Source: Capnocytophaga cynodegmi DSM 19736 (lineage in GTDB: Bacteria > Bacteroidota > Bacteroidia > Flavobacteriales > Flavobacteriaceae). From it: a stretch of DNA of 64,000 bases. The position numbers were made by a program, and so were the translations under genes. Below are positions 1 to 9,177 of the stretch, in pieces. The stretch is taken from contig NZ_KB900734.1 of assembly GCF_000379185.1 (NCBI RefSeq), forward strand, positions 41,169 through 105,168, in the 5' to 3' direction. A model generated the notes under the pieces. The model worked only from the letters and a program-made list of their open reading frames with translations, did no database searches and was not told the origin of the DNA. Position 1 is the first letter of the stretch, and each line of letters starts with the position of its first letter.

Positions 1-127
1 ATAAGAAAAAATTTCTTTGTGTAATTTTTAAACATTATAATCTAAAGATATTGTTAATTATGAAATTTTTAAGATTTTGGAAACAAATTTTCGCAAAGTT
101 TTCAACATTTATTGTTGATAACTTCAG

Positions 128-155
128 CCAAAAATAAACACTTCTTTTAAGTGTT
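128..155 (-). terminator. Rho-independent terminator of the PepSY/flavoreductase gene
   Basis: On the minus strand a 7-bp stem (AACACTT / AAGTGTT with a 5-base loop) lies just past the stop of the gene at 160-2352 and is followed by a T-rich run. Confidence 0.6.
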
Positions 156-159
156 CTGT

Positions 160-2352
160 TTAGTAGCAATCCATTCGGATTTGTCCTCTATTTTGAAAGT
201 AACTGAATGTCTTCCCTAAATATTCCTTACAGATTTTTTCAAGAATAGTAATTACTCCTCTTTGCATTGCCACAGAACCACAAATCATCACAACACCATT
301 GTTATCAAGTAAATTAACAAAGAATAAAGCCTTTTCCCGTACAATATCTTGCACATAGTATTTATTTTCGGAACGAGAGAGAGCCAAATGCAAATCTGAT
401 ATTTTTCCATCAAGCATATTTTTCGTAACAACCTCATTATAAATAGCAAACGAATCTCTGCTTTTTCCTCCCCAAATAAGCGTTGTAGCAACTTGTTTTT
501 TATTGTTTTCAATCATTCCTAAAAAAGGAGCAATTCCCGTTCCTGTAGCAATGCAAACCACCTGATTTACGTTTTTAGGAAAATGAAATTTTTTATTTAT
601 CTCCAATCCTGCTTTGAATAAATCTCCTGATTTTAAATTATTTAATAGATTTGATACAATTCCTTTTTCGTGACGTTTTATACTTAATAGTATTTCATTT
701 TTGATTGTTTTACCAATGGAATATAGCCGTTCACGACCATCAATATCGGACATTATGGCAAGTAAATCCCCCGATTCAAACTTTAGTTTCACAACAGGCT
801 TTAAAACTATCAAAAACGTTTCATCATACTGAATATCTGTTTTTTGAATTACTTCAAAACTATATTGTTTTCGCTTCTTACTAACAATCACATTAGCAGA
901 TAATTGAAGCTCAATCGCTTGTTTTTCAGACCATATATTTGCCCAATGAGAAAATGACTCAAACGACTGATTATTAATTGTATGAATGTCAGTCAGAGGA
1001 TTTCCCTTTGAGGATTTTCGTAACAATTCATCAACTTCATAAGCATATTTACAAAAATCTGGATAAGCTAACGACCCAAACCCTACAACAGAGTACCAGA
1101 AAGGCTTCTGAACTTCATTTTCCTGCCATAATTTTTTGAACTTTGTAGCATTAAAAGGCTCATTTCCTTGTCCATAGGTTGAAGTCATCACAATCAAATA
1201 TTCCATTTTCTCATAAAAAGAAAAAGCATTCATCTCTGCCAGAAAACTTTTCTTCCCTAATCTAATCAATTCATTATGAAGCATATTGGCAAAATGAAAA
1301 GTACTTCCACCCTCTGAGCCTACAAGAATTATATGAGTACATTCTTCCTTCTTGAATGGATTTTTAACAATTGATTTTCTGCGTTTTAGCGTAATTTTAA
1401 ATCCTGAATAAATAAAAAATAATATACCAACACAAGACAAAAACAGCACCAAAGCCCAAACTAAAGTACCACGCCCAGTATGTAAAATTAAGCTATAATG
1501 GGAAATAATTTTTGTTGGAAGAGAATCCGATTGAAAAAGCACTTCTCCCGTAAATTGATTGATTATCAAATTTCTGTCTACCATTTCTATTCGATAAAAT
1601 TCCTCAACATCTCCAAAAAGAGGAAATTCTACTTTCCGTACTTTCGATAACGGAACTTCGAAAGCGACAAAATTTGAAAGTTCTTTTTTGGGACTTTCAG
1701 AGAGTGTATTGGCGTCTAATTCTCCTGAAAATTCTTTTGTAGGCAAAAGCGAAAATCCTTCCAGAAAGAGATATAATCCTGTGAAAGTTATAATAAAAAT
1801 AGGGACTAAAACCCATCTACCAAAAATTGTATGATAATAAGGAAAAAAGTTCTCTTTCACAATATTATGAAAAAAATGTTTCCAATTCTTTTGCTTTCTG
1901 ATAATCAAAAATATACCAGAAATGGCAATCAGCATAAGCAAAAAAGAAGCAACAGCCATAATAATACGTCCTGCTTTTCCCATAAAAAGTGAGCGATGTA
2001 GCGTCTGTGAAAAAGTAAAAATATCTGCTCTTTTAAACGTTTCTCCAACTTTTTCAGCCGTTTTGGGATTAATATAGAATACTGAGTTATTCCCATCATT
2101 ATCAATCACTTCTGCCTGTACAAAATCATTTTCATCTATTTTTAAAGTGAGTATTTCAGGATATTTTTCTTTTAAAGAAATGATGGTTTCCTTTAAGGTA
2201 ATCCCATCAAAATCAACACTTTTTAGAGACTTTGAGTAGTTTACAATAGGCTCAAAAGCTAAAATCATTCCTGTTACAGAAGCAATTAGGATAAAAACAG
2301 ACCCCAATAAAGCTAAAGTTAAATGAGTATAACGCCAAACAGACAAGGTCAT
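160..2352 (-). CDS. PepSY-domain membrane flavoreductase (flavodoxin + ferredoxin-reductase fusion)
   Basis: The 730-residue protein starts with PepSY-type membrane segments (about 10-35, 130-155, 185-210 and 300-325). A flavodoxin-like domain follows (about 340-480, with the STYGQGNEPF loop), then an FAD/NAD(P)H reductase module (about 500-730, with GTGIAPFLGMIE and a C-terminal RGQIRMDCY). Known relatives are annotated as PepSY or sulfite-reductase flavoprotein-like. They probably carry electrons from NAD(P)H through the inner membrane to a periplasmic acceptor such as ferric siderophore or heme; that substrate is inferred. It stands alone, with its own terminator. A PepSY membrane protein is part of the Bacteroides Xus iron system, whose other components resemble the locus at 45-52 kb here. 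Domain call firm, substrate unknown. Confidence 0.85.
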   Translation of the reverse strand: MTLSVWRYTHLTLALLGSVFILIASVTGMILAFEPIVNYSKSLKSVDFDGITLKETIISLKEKYPEILTLKIDENDFVQAEVIDNDGNNSVFYINPKTAEKVGETFKRADIFTFSQTLHRSLFMGKAGRIIMAVASFLLMLIAISGIFLIIRKQKNWKHFFHNIVKENFFPYYHTIFGRWVLVPIFIITFTGLYLFLEGFSLLPTKEFSGELDANTLSESPKKELSNFVAFEVPLSKVRKVEFPLFGDVEEFYRIEMVDRNLIINQFTGEVLFQSDSLPTKIISHYSLILHTGRGTLVWALVLFLSCVGILFFIYSGFKITLKRRKSIVKNPFKKEECTHIILVGSEGGSTFHFANMLHNELIRLGKKSFLAEMNAFSFYEKMEYLIVMTSTYGQGNEPFNATKFKKLWQENEVQKPFWYSVVGFGSLAYPDFCKYAYEVDELLRKSSKGNPLTDIHTINNQSFESFSHWANIWSEKQAIELQLSANVIVSKKRKQYSFEVIQKTDIQYDETFLIVLKPVVKLKFESGDLLAIMSDIDGRERLYSIGKTIKNEILLSIKRHEKGIVSNLLNNLKSGDLFKAGLEINKKFHFPKNVNQVVCIATGTGIAPFLGMIENNKKQVATTLIWGGKSRDSFAIYNEVVTKNMLDGKISDLHLALSRSENKYYVQDIVREKALFFVNLLDNNGVVMICGSVAMQRGVITILEKICKEYLGKTFSYFQNRGQIRMDCY

Positions 2353-2481
2353 TTTTTCGATACTTTAAAAAATTATTTTTATTTGATTTAATTAGAAATT
2401 GTAAGTGAAGACATATAAAAATCAATATTCTCAACGATTTAATCATCAAAAATATTGATTATTAATCCTTAATTTTTATAT

Positions 2482-3738
2482 TTACAAGTCCAAATTATAT
2501 TGTTTAATCTTTCGATAGAGTGTTCTTTCTGAAATTCCCAACTCCTTTGCTGCTTCTTTTCGTTTCCCACCATTTCTCTCTAAAGCCTTGATTATCAACT
2601 CCAATTCTTTATCCTGTAAAGAAAGAGGTTCTTCAGCTATATCTTCTTCATAATCATACAGTTCCTCTTTATCCGAAGTATCCCTCAACGGTTGGACTCG
2701 TTCTACTGGAATGATTGAAACCACAGGCGTATCTTCTGCTGAATGCGAACCTTCTCCATATATTCTGTGTATCAATCCTTTATTATCCTCTTTAACTTTT
2801 TGTGAACTATCGTGTTGTAGTAACTCTAAAGTCAATTTTTTCAAATCATTTAGGTCATTTTTCATATCAAACAACACCTTGTATAGTATTTCACGTTCGT
2901 TGCTAAACTCACTTTCACTTCGGGGTGCATTTACTATGGTTGGCAGATTTGTACTCTCATTAGGCAAATATTCTCTCAAAATAGCAGCTGAAATTTCCCT
3001 TTTCCTTTCCAAAACTGAAACTCTCTCTACAATATTTAGTAATTCACGTATATTTCCGCTCCATCGATAGCTTAAAAGCAGGTTTACCGCATCATCAGTC
3101 AGCTTAATTGGAGGCATTTTATACTTTTCGGCAGCATCAGAAGCAAATTTTCGAAACAACAGATGAATATCCTCTTTTCGTTCACGAAGCGGAGGCAAAT
3201 AAATCTCAACCGTACTCAAACGATAGTATAAATCTTCACGAAATTTTCCTTTTTTGATAGCTTCAAACAAATTCACATTGGTTGCTGCCACAATACGTAC
3301 ATTGGTTTTTTGCACAACCGATGAACCTACTTTGATAAATTCACCATTTTCGAGCACACGAAGCAACCTAACTTGCGTAGTTAGAGGAAGTTCTCCAACT
3401 TCATCTAAAAAAATAGTTCCTCCGTCGGCTTCTTCAAAATACCCACTACGAGTGGAAGTAGCTCCTGTAAAGGCTCCTTTTTCGTGACCAAACAACTCAG
3501 AATCAATCGTTCCCTCAGGTATAGCTCCACAATTCACAGCAATATATTTTCCGTGTTTTCGCAAAGACAGAGAATGTATTATCTTCGGGATAGCCTCCTT
3601 TCCTACACCGCTTTCTCCTGTAACCAATACCGAAATATCCGTCGGAGCAACCTGTATAGCTTTTTCAATAGCACGATTGAGTTTAGGAGTATTCCCAATA
3701 ATGCTAAATCGTTGTTTTATAGTCTGTATATTTTCCAT
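2482..3738 (-). CDS. Sigma-54-dependent transcriptional activator without receiver domain
   Basis: The 418-residue protein begins directly with an AAA+ sigma-54 interaction domain: Walker A GESGVGKE at 41-48, GAFTGA loop at 88-93 and Walker B GGTIFLDE near 105-112. It ends in a Fis-type helix-turn-helix (about 393-416, KEAAKELGISERTLYRKIKQ). There is no N-terminal receiver or sensor domain, so it would depend on control of its own amount or on partners. The acidic linker at about 340-375 is unlike the conserved parts. The family activates sigma-54 (RpoN) promoters by ATP hydrolysis. In many flavobacteria a gene of this type lies near lptE and secG, which are absent here. Its targets cannot be read from the window. 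Confidence 0.9.
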   Translation of the reverse strand: MENIQTIKQRFSIIGNTPKLNRAIEKAIQVAPTDISVLVTGESGVGKEAIPKIIHSLSLRKHGKYIAVNCGAIPEGTIDSELFGHEKGAFTGATSTRSGYFEEADGGTIFLDEVGELPLTTQVRLLRVLENGEFIKVGSSVVQKTNVRIVAATNVNLFEAIKKGKFREDLYYRLSTVEIYLPPLRERKEDIHLLFRKFASDAAEKYKMPPIKLTDDAVNLLLSYRWSGNIRELLNIVERVSVLERKREISAAILREYLPNESTNLPTIVNAPRSESEFSNEREILYKVLFDMKNDLNDLKKLTLELLQHDSSQKVKEDNKGLIHRIYGEGSHSAEDTPVVSIIPVERVQPLRDTSDKEELYDYEEDIAEEPLSLQDKELELIIKALERNGGKRKEAAKELGISERTLYRKIKQYNLDL

Positions 3739-3757
3739 TATCGCTTTTTCAATGTTG

Positions 3758-3765
3758 CAAATGTA
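3758..3765 (-). promoter_or_regulatory. Bacteroidota -7 element for the sigma-54 activator gene
   Basis: The minus strand reads TACATTTG, matching TAnnTTTG, about 20 bases upstream of the start codon. No good -33 TTTG is seen at the ideal distance. Confidence 0.5.
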
Positions 3766-3934
3766 AGACTTATTTCTTAAAAATTTAAATGATTGTGCTT
3801 ACAAGAAAATCCGATTTTTAGAAAGAAATCAACTCATTTTTTCAGAAATATTTTTTAAAACAATTCAATATAACAAAATAAAAATTTGATAAACAGATGA
3901 TTAAACTACAAGAAATTATTTAACCATACAAATT

Positions 3935-3948
3935 ATGATAAATATCAT
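3935..3948. promoter_or_regulatory. FNR/CRP-type palindrome upstream of a small membrane protein
   Basis: ATGATAAATATCAT is a perfect 6-bp dyad with a 2-base centre and fits the FNR-type pattern TGAT-N4-ATCA. The gene at 4003 starts 54 bases downstream. A weak -7-like TAAATTAG at 3971-3978 would put the start site near 3983, so the dyad centre would lie close to -41.5, the usual class II activator position. The start site is inferred. Confidence 0.45.
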
Positions 3949-4002
3949 ATTTCTGAGAGCTAAAAAACTATAAATTAGCCACTTCAAATTCACTATTTTA
4001 AT

Positions 4003-4134
4003 ATGATAACTCAGAACATTGCACTTTACGACCACACAGCAGGAAGTATCATCATCGGGTTTTTTGGACTTGTTTGTATTGGATTTATTGTGATGACCGT
4101 ACTATTCTTCCGAAGTGGAAAGAAGAAAAAATAG
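4003..4134 (+). CDS. Small single-pass membrane protein (43 aa)
   Basis: This short reading frame encodes a polar N-terminus (MITQNIALYDHTAG), one hydrophobic helix at about residues 15-37 and a basic tail ending SGKKKK. That layout is typical of real small membrane proteins with the N-terminus outside (positive-inside rule). It sits between two minus-strand genes, has an FNR/CRP-type dyad upstream and a strong terminator seven bases after the stop, so it looks like a complete monocistronic unit. I do not recognise the family. An accessory peptide of a respiratory enzyme or transporter would fit the regulation, but that is inference. Confidence 0.55.
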   Translation: MITQNIALYDHTAGSIIIGFFGLVCIGFIVMTVLFFRSGKKKK

Positions 4135-4140
4135 ATTGCC

Positions 4141-4171
4141 AAAAGCTCAAAATAACAAAATTTGAGCTTTT
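4141..4171. terminator. Bidirectional terminator
   Basis: An 11-bp perfect stem (AAAAGCTCAAA / TTTGAGCTTTT) with a 9-base loop lies between the convergent small membrane protein gene and radA, flanked by A and T runs usable from both sides. Confidence 0.8.
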
Positions 4172-4174
4172 ATT

Positions 4175-5533
4175 CTACCCAAATAACTCCTGAATAGCAT
4201 CTTCTATTTTAGCAACTTTTACAATTTTGATTGCCGTATTTTTCAAGGCTATTTTGTTATATTTGGACACAAAAATAGTTTCAAATCCTAATTTTTCAGC
4301 CTCTGTGATGCGTTGTTCCACTCGTTGCACGGGTCGGATTTCTCCTCCTAATCCCACTTCACCTGCAAAACAAACATTTTTCTCAATCGCAATATCTTCA
4401 TTAGAAGAAAGAATCGCCATTGCAACTCCCAAATCGGTTGCAGGGTCATCAATGGTAATTCCGCCAGTAATGTTCAAAAATACGTCCTTTGCCCCCAGTC
4501 GGAAACCAGCTCTTTTTTCCAATACTGCAAGTAACATATTGAGTCTCTTAGCATTAAAACCTGTTGCACTTCGCTGTGGCGTTCCATAAACAGCTGTACT
4601 TACAAGTGACTGAATTTCAATCATCAATGGACGCATTCCTTCCAAAGTAGCAGCGATGGCAGTTCCGCTAATATTTTCATCTGTTTTTGAAATTAGAATT
4701 TCAGAAGGATTATTAACTTCACGCAAACCACTACTCATCATTTCATAAATCCCTAATTCCGAGGTAGAACCAAATCTGTTTTTCAATGAACGTAAAATAC
4801 GATATACGTGATTTCGGTCGCCCTCAAACTGAAGAACAGTGTCCACCATATGTTCCAAAATCTTCGGACCTGCAATCTGTCCATCTTTCGTAATATGCCC
4901 AATAAGAATAACTGGTGTGTTAGTGGTTTTTGCAAATTTTATGAGCTCAGATGTGCATTCTCTGATTTGCGAAATGCTCCCTGCAGAGGCTTCAATATAA
5001 TCCGTTTGCAAAGTTTGAATAGAATCTATAATTACAACTTCGGGCTGTAATTCCTTGATTTGATGAAAGATATTTTGTGTTTTTGTTTCTGTAAGTATAA
5101 AGCAATTATCCAACTTATGCGGAATTCTGTCAGCTCTCATTTTTATTTGCTTTTCACTTTCTTCGCCCGACACATAAAGCGTTTTGTAAGGCAAATTAAG
5201 TGCAATTTGTAACAAAAGTGTACTTTTCCCAATACCTGGTTCCCCACCAAGTAATGTCACGGAACCTGAAACAATTCCTCCTCCCAGAACATTATTCAAC
5301 TCGTGATTATTACTATTCAATCGAGTTTCTTGCTGTGTACTTATCTGAGAAACAGATATGTATTTAGTTGCTTTTTTTGTTTTAGAAGTTTCAACTTGCC
5401 AAACTTTTTTCTCTTCTTTCTGAACTACTTCTTCAACAATAGTATTCCATTCCTTACACGCATAGCACTGCCCTTGCCATTTGCTATATTGTATTCCACA
5501 ATTTTGACAAAAGTATGTTGTTTTAACCTTCAT
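4175..5533 (-). CDS. radA: DNA repair protein RadA
   Basis: The 452-residue length is normal for RadA/Sms. An N-terminal zinc finger (C9-x2-C12 and C23-x2-C26) is followed by a RecA-like ATPase with Walker A GGEPGIGKST at about 96-105, the RadA-specific KNRFG motif near 250, and a C-terminal Lon-protease-like domain (GGITIDDPATDLGVAMAILS). RadA is a DnaB-like branch-migration helicase acting in recombination. The gene follows the esterase-like gene by only 29 bases, in the same direction as mvaA, so the three probably form one transcript. Confidence 0.97.
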   Translation of the reverse strand: MKVKTTYFCQNCGIQYSKWQGQCYACKEWNTIVEEVVQKEEKKVWQVETSKTKKATKYISVSQISTQQETRLNSNNHELNNVLGGGIVSGSVTLLGGEPGIGKSTLLLQIALNLPYKTLYVSGEESEKQIKMRADRIPHKLDNCFILTETKTQNIFHQIKELQPEVVIIDSIQTLQTDYIEASAGSISQIRECTSELIKFAKTTNTPVILIGHITKDGQIAGPKILEHMVDTVLQFEGDRNHVYRILRSLKNRFGSTSELGIYEMMSSGLREVNNPSEILISKTDENISGTAIAATLEGMRPLMIEIQSLVSTAVYGTPQRSATGFNAKRLNMLLAVLEKRAGFRLGAKDVFLNITGGITIDDPATDLGVAMAILSSNEDIAIEKNVCFAGEVGLGGEIRPVQRVEQRITEAEKLGFETIFVSKYNKIALKNTAIKIVKVAKIEDAIQELFG

Positions 5534-5562
5534 AATATATTGTTAATCAGGATAAAATTCAA

Positions 5563-6687
5563 TTATTTTCCTCTTAAGTTTGTTATCCGTTCGTTGATAA
5601 GGTCTGATTTGATAAAGTCGATACTAGGTTCTCCATAAGCTCTTTGATATGCTCTGGTTGCCTTTTTGTAATCCTCAATTTTTTCATAATATTCTCCTAA
5701 GAAGAAATTTGGCATCGCTGTATCACTATACCCGTTAGCTTTCACAAAATCAGATAAATCGGACAATGACAACCAATCTTCCCTCTTATGAATAGCGTCG
5801 TAAATGGCGAAAATATCATTAAGTGATGGCTTTTTTCTCACTCCCAATTCGTTATAAATTCTTGTGTATTTTTCTCCTAAATACTGAAAAATATTTTCTT
5901 GCAGAGGCTGTATTTTTTCCTTGAATTCTTTTGCTGTGATTGGCTTGTAAATATCAAAAAGCAAATCGAAACCTCTTGCAATTCCCATCAAATCAGCAGA
6001 TTCTGGTGAAGTAGCAACAAACTTTTCGTAATTGTAATTTATATTTTTGTTGAAAGCTTTTTTGAGCCGAATATCCAAATCTTCAATCTCCTTCAGCGTT
6101 TCATCACTTTCCATATCAGTAGTTGCTATATAACAGAATTTGTGATGCCTTGCTTTAGTAAATTGCTCAGGAAGAGATTCTTTTATATATGATTGAACTT
6201 TAGGATTTAGGGCTATCAAAGCGTTGAACAAAGGCTTATCACTTAAAAGATAATGACTTGCAAAATAGGCCGCTTCTTCTGAGGCTATGATTCCCCTCAA
6301 GGTATTGATTGGATACTTTCCTTTTATGTAAGGTACTAATTCTGTTCCGATGAACTCAAAAAACTGAGCTGTTTCATTCATTGGATGACCAACCTCACTA
6401 GCAATAGAAATATCTGTATTTGTATTGAATACGCCGACAATTATGCTTTTGGGCATAGATTGGAGATACTCATAGTAACGTGCAGCGGCAATTGTAGGTT
6501 CCATTAGTGCAACTGCATCAAGTACAACAAAAAGCGGGTAAGCTTCCTTATCTGAATATCCTTCAGGAAGATAAATGGCTATCTTTCGTTTGTCATTGAG
6601 CCTACTTGAGCTAAATTCTTCTGAAATAATTTGTCCGAATGCACTTTGCAAACATACAAATGCGATGAGTAAAAATAGTCTTTTCAT
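5563..6687 (-). CDS. Secreted esterase-like alpha/beta-hydrolase with degenerate nucleophile elbow
   Basis: The 374-residue protein has a signal peptide (MKRLFLLIAFVCLQSAFGQ). The fold resembles the esterase D / enterochelin-esterase family (IAIYLPEGYSDKEAYPLFVVLD, then SIIVGVFNT). A C-terminal segment (about 330-370) looks like a TPR-type helical pair. Where active relatives have GHSxGG, this one reads GIIASEEAAYF: the flanking glycines are gone, so catalysis is doubtful unless the serine is still used. It lies between mvaA and radA with short gaps (36 and 29 bases). It probably works in the periplasm; its substrate is unknown, and it may be a non-catalytic binding relative. Confidence 0.75.
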   Translation of the reverse strand: MKRLFLLIAFVCLQSAFGQIISEEFSSSRLNDKRKIAIYLPEGYSDKEAYPLFVVLDAVALMEPTIAAARYYEYLQSMPKSIIVGVFNTNTDISIASEVGHPMNETAQFFEFIGTELVPYIKGKYPINTLRGIIASEEAAYFASHYLLSDKPLFNALIALNPKVQSYIKESLPEQFTKARHHKFCYIATTDMESDETLKEIEDLDIRLKKAFNKNINYNYEKFVATSPESADLMGIARGFDLLFDIYKPITAKEFKEKIQPLQENIFQYLGEKYTRIYNELGVRKKPSLNDIFAIYDAIHKREDWLSLSDLSDFVKANGYSDTAMPNFFLGEYYEKIEDYKKATRAYQRAYGEPSIDFIKSDLINERITNLRGK

Positions 6688-6723
6688 AGAACATTATTTT
6701 TAAGTTAATAATTATTTGGTTTA

Positions 6724-8031
6724 TCAATTTAAGTGACGAATACTTTCAAAAACGTCTGACACTTCCCTGTGTGTTAATGTTTTATCTTTAAAATAGTTTG
6801 TAATGTATTCTTTTTGAGCTTCATTAGCTCCTAATTGGTTCAAAATATTCATCAGATGCATCTTCATATGTCCTTTTTGAATTCCAAGTGTAATTAGTGA
6901 ACTTACTGCAGCAAAATTCTGAGCCAATCCCACCGTAGCAGCAATTTGCATCAATTCCTTAGCCGAAGGTTTTTCCAAAATTTGTAAAGCTGTTTTTACA
7001 AGTGGATGCAAGTTCGTCAGACCACCAACAGTTCCGAGAGCCAAAGGCACCTCTATTTCAAAATGAAAAATATCGTCTTTAACATAAGCCTTAGTCAAAC
7101 TTTGATATTTTCCACTTCGCGAAGCATAGGCGTGGATACCTGCTTCCACTGCACGAAAATCATTTCCTGTGGCTAAAATTACAGAATCTATGCCATTCAT
7201 AATGCCTTTATTATGAGTTGTTGCCCGACGCACCTCAGCATTTGCAATTGCAATAGCCCTGACAAATTTTTCTGCGAATTCCCTTCCTCCCAAATTTGCA
7301 ATAGCCAAATGTTCTGTTGGACAAGAAACTGCAACCCGAACCAAACATTCTGGAACATAATTTGACAAAATTGACATTACAATTTCATATTTTTTATCAA
7401 TTTCGGGGAAATTTACAGCTTCTGTACGAAAAGTCTGTGAAAAAGATTCCAAACACGAATTGATAAAATTCGCTCCCATTGCATCTAACGTCTCAAAAGT
7501 AACAAAAAGCTGATAGTAATTAGCAAGTTCAGAGGTTTTATCCACCAAACGTATGTCCGTTATGCCTCCACCTCGCTTTTGCATATTGGCTGTAATAACT
7601 TGTGCATCAGACAACATTTTAGGCTTAACTTTCGCGAAAAAGCTTTCTAAATCTGCTTTCTCTCCATAAAACATAAAATGTACTTGTCCGTTTTTTTCAG
7701 TAGAAATTACCTCTGCTTTAAATCCCCCGCGAGATTCCCAAAATTTAGCAGCTCGACTGGCAGCAGCCACTACAGAACTTTCTTCGATAACCATCGGGAT
7801 AGTGTAGGTCTTTCCATTTATAACGAAATTAGGTGCTATTGCAAAGGGCAAATAGTAATTAGAAATCGCGTTTTCTATGAATTCATCGTGCAATTTCTGT
7901 AGATTTTCATCTGCATTCTGGTATTTTTGAAAGTATGAATGTGCCTGTTCATCACCAGAAAAATAGGTTTCACATAGCCAATCAATCTTTTGTTGTTTCG
8001 TTAATTTTGAAAATCCTTCTATTTTTTTCAT
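6724..8031 (-). CDS. mvaA: Hydroxymethylglutaryl-CoA reductase (class II type)
   Basis: The 435-residue protein matches class II (degradative-type) HMG-CoA reductases. It has the substrate-loop region ENAISNYYLPFAIAPNFVING, EESSVVAAASRAAKFW, the cofactor-region signature ITDIRLVDKT, the GIMNGIDSVILATGNDFRAVEA segment region, and a C-terminal helical flap. In flavobacteria the enzyme reduces HMG-CoA to mevalonate for isoprenoid synthesis, so despite the family name the biosynthetic role is likely. It is the first gene of a probable three-gene unit (mvaA - esterase-like - radA). Confidence 0.95.
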   Translation of the reverse strand: MKKIEGFSKLTKQQKIDWLCETYFSGDEQAHSYFQKYQNADENLQKLHDEFIENAISNYYLPFAIAPNFVINGKTYTIPMVIEESSVVAAASRAAKFWESRGGFKAEVISTEKNGQVHFMFYGEKADLESFFAKVKPKMLSDAQVITANMQKRGGGITDIRLVDKTSELANYYQLFVTFETLDAMGANFINSCLESFSQTFRTEAVNFPEIDKKYEIVMSILSNYVPECLVRVAVSCPTEHLAIANLGGREFAEKFVRAIAIANAEVRRATTHNKGIMNGIDSVILATGNDFRAVEAGIHAYASRSGKYQSLTKAYVKDDIFHFEIEVPLALGTVGGLTNLHPLVKTALQILEKPSAKELMQIAATVGLAQNFAAVSSLITLGIQKGHMKMHLMNILNQLGANEAQKEYITNYFKDKTLTHREVSDVFESIRHLN

Positions 8032-8093
8032 TTCTGCAATATTCGCTGTTTTCTACATTTAAAAAAGTTAAAACTTTATCCCAAAATATCTTG

Positions 8094-8101
8094 CAAATAT
8101 A
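8094..8101 (-). promoter_or_regulatory. -7 element for the mvaA unit
   Basis: The minus strand reads TATATTTG (TAnnTTTG), 63 bases upstream of the mvaA start. A good -33 element is not obvious. Confidence 0.45.
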
Positions 8102-8166
8102 CAATAGAAAAACAAATAAATGTTTAATTATCACGAAAAAGATACCTCAAACTGAGTTTTTACACA

Positions 8167-8197
8167 TTTCCTACTTTTTATTTTTTTCATATATTTG
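8167..8197 (+). promoter_or_regulatory. Promoter of gldBC
   Basis: TTTC at 8167-8170, a 19-base spacer and TATATTTG at 8190-8197 fit the Bacteroidota TTTG-N19-TAnnTTTG pattern, 26 bases before the gldB start. Confidence 0.65.
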
Positions 8198-8223
8198 CCA
8201 CCATAGTTTAGATTGAATTACCG

Positions 8224-9177
8224 ATGAAAAAATCACTTCTGTTAATTGGTTTACTTATTCTTACAGCTTGTGGAGATAAAAAAGAAAAGGAAATTGCTCA
8301 AATACCTATGCAGGTTGAAATAGTGCGTTTTGATTCTCTTTTCTTTACAACGCCTTCAGAAAAAATTTCAGAACTAAGAAAAACGTATCCTTTCTTTTTT
8401 ACTTCAAACATAAGTGATGTCGAATGGATTGAAATTCAAAAAGATAGCTTGAGACAAGCACTTTACAAGGAGGCCCAAAAAAATGTAGGTGATTTGTCAA
8501 AAGAAAAAAAAGAAATTAAAGGCTTATTTCAGCACTTAAAATATTATTTTCCTAATTTTCAAGCACCTAAAGTTATCACACTTACTTCCGAAGTGGACTA
8601 TCAGTCTCGAGTAATTTATGCAGATAGTTTATTACTTATCGGGATTGACAATTATTTGGGTGAAAATCATCATTTTTACGAAAATATTCAGAAATATATC
8701 CGTTTTGAGCTTCAAAAAGAAAACATTGTTATTGATATAGCCGAATCGTTTGCGGATAAGTTAGTTCCTCGTCGTCAATACCTTACATTTTTAGATAACA
8801 TAATTTATGAAGGAAAGAAATTATATCTCACAGAAATTCTTCTTCCTAAAAAATCGGAAGCAGAAATTTTAAAATACGACAAAACAAAATGGAAATGGAC
8901 TGTAGAAAATGAATCACAAATATGGAGATATTTTATTGATAATGAACTTCTTTATCAAACAGATAAAAAGTTACTGAACAGATTCATATATCCTGCTCCT
9001 TTCTCAAAATTTTATTTGGAATTGGATAGCGAATCACCTGGAGGTGTAGGACGTTTTATCGGATTACAAATTGTGAAATCGTTTATGGAGAAGAATGAGC
9101 AAATATCTATTATTGAGATGCTTACAATGAAACCCGAAGAATTATTCAAACAATCTTTTTATAAACCTAAAAAATAA
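8224..9177 (+). CDS. gldB: Gliding motility lipoprotein GldB
   Basis: The 317-residue protein has a lipoprotein signal (LLILTACGDKK; lipidated cysteine at 16). The body matches GldB of Flavobacterium johnsoniae, e.g. VEIVRFDSLFF, YPFFFTSNISDVEW and SPGGVGRFIGLQIVKSFM. GldB is needed for gliding on surfaces in flavobacteria; its biochemical role is unsettled, and the fold is often compared with zinc-protease-like proteins. The stop codon overlaps the gldC start by one base, so the two are translationally coupled. A good promoter lies just upstream. Confidence 0.93.
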   Translation: MKKSLLLIGLLILTACGDKKEKEIAQIPMQVEIVRFDSLFFTTPSEKISELRKTYPFFFTSNISDVEWIEIQKDSLRQALYKEAQKNVGDLSKEKKEIKGLFQHLKYYFPNFQAPKVITLTSEVDYQSRVIYADSLLLIGIDNYLGENHHFYENIQKYIRFELQKENIVIDIAESFADKLVPRRQYLTFLDNIIYEGKKLYLTEILLPKKSEAEILKYDKTKWKWTVENESQIWRYFIDNELLYQTDKKLLNRFIYPAPFSKFYLELDSESPGGVGRFIGLQIVKSFMEKNEQISIIEMLTMKPEELFKQSFYKPKK

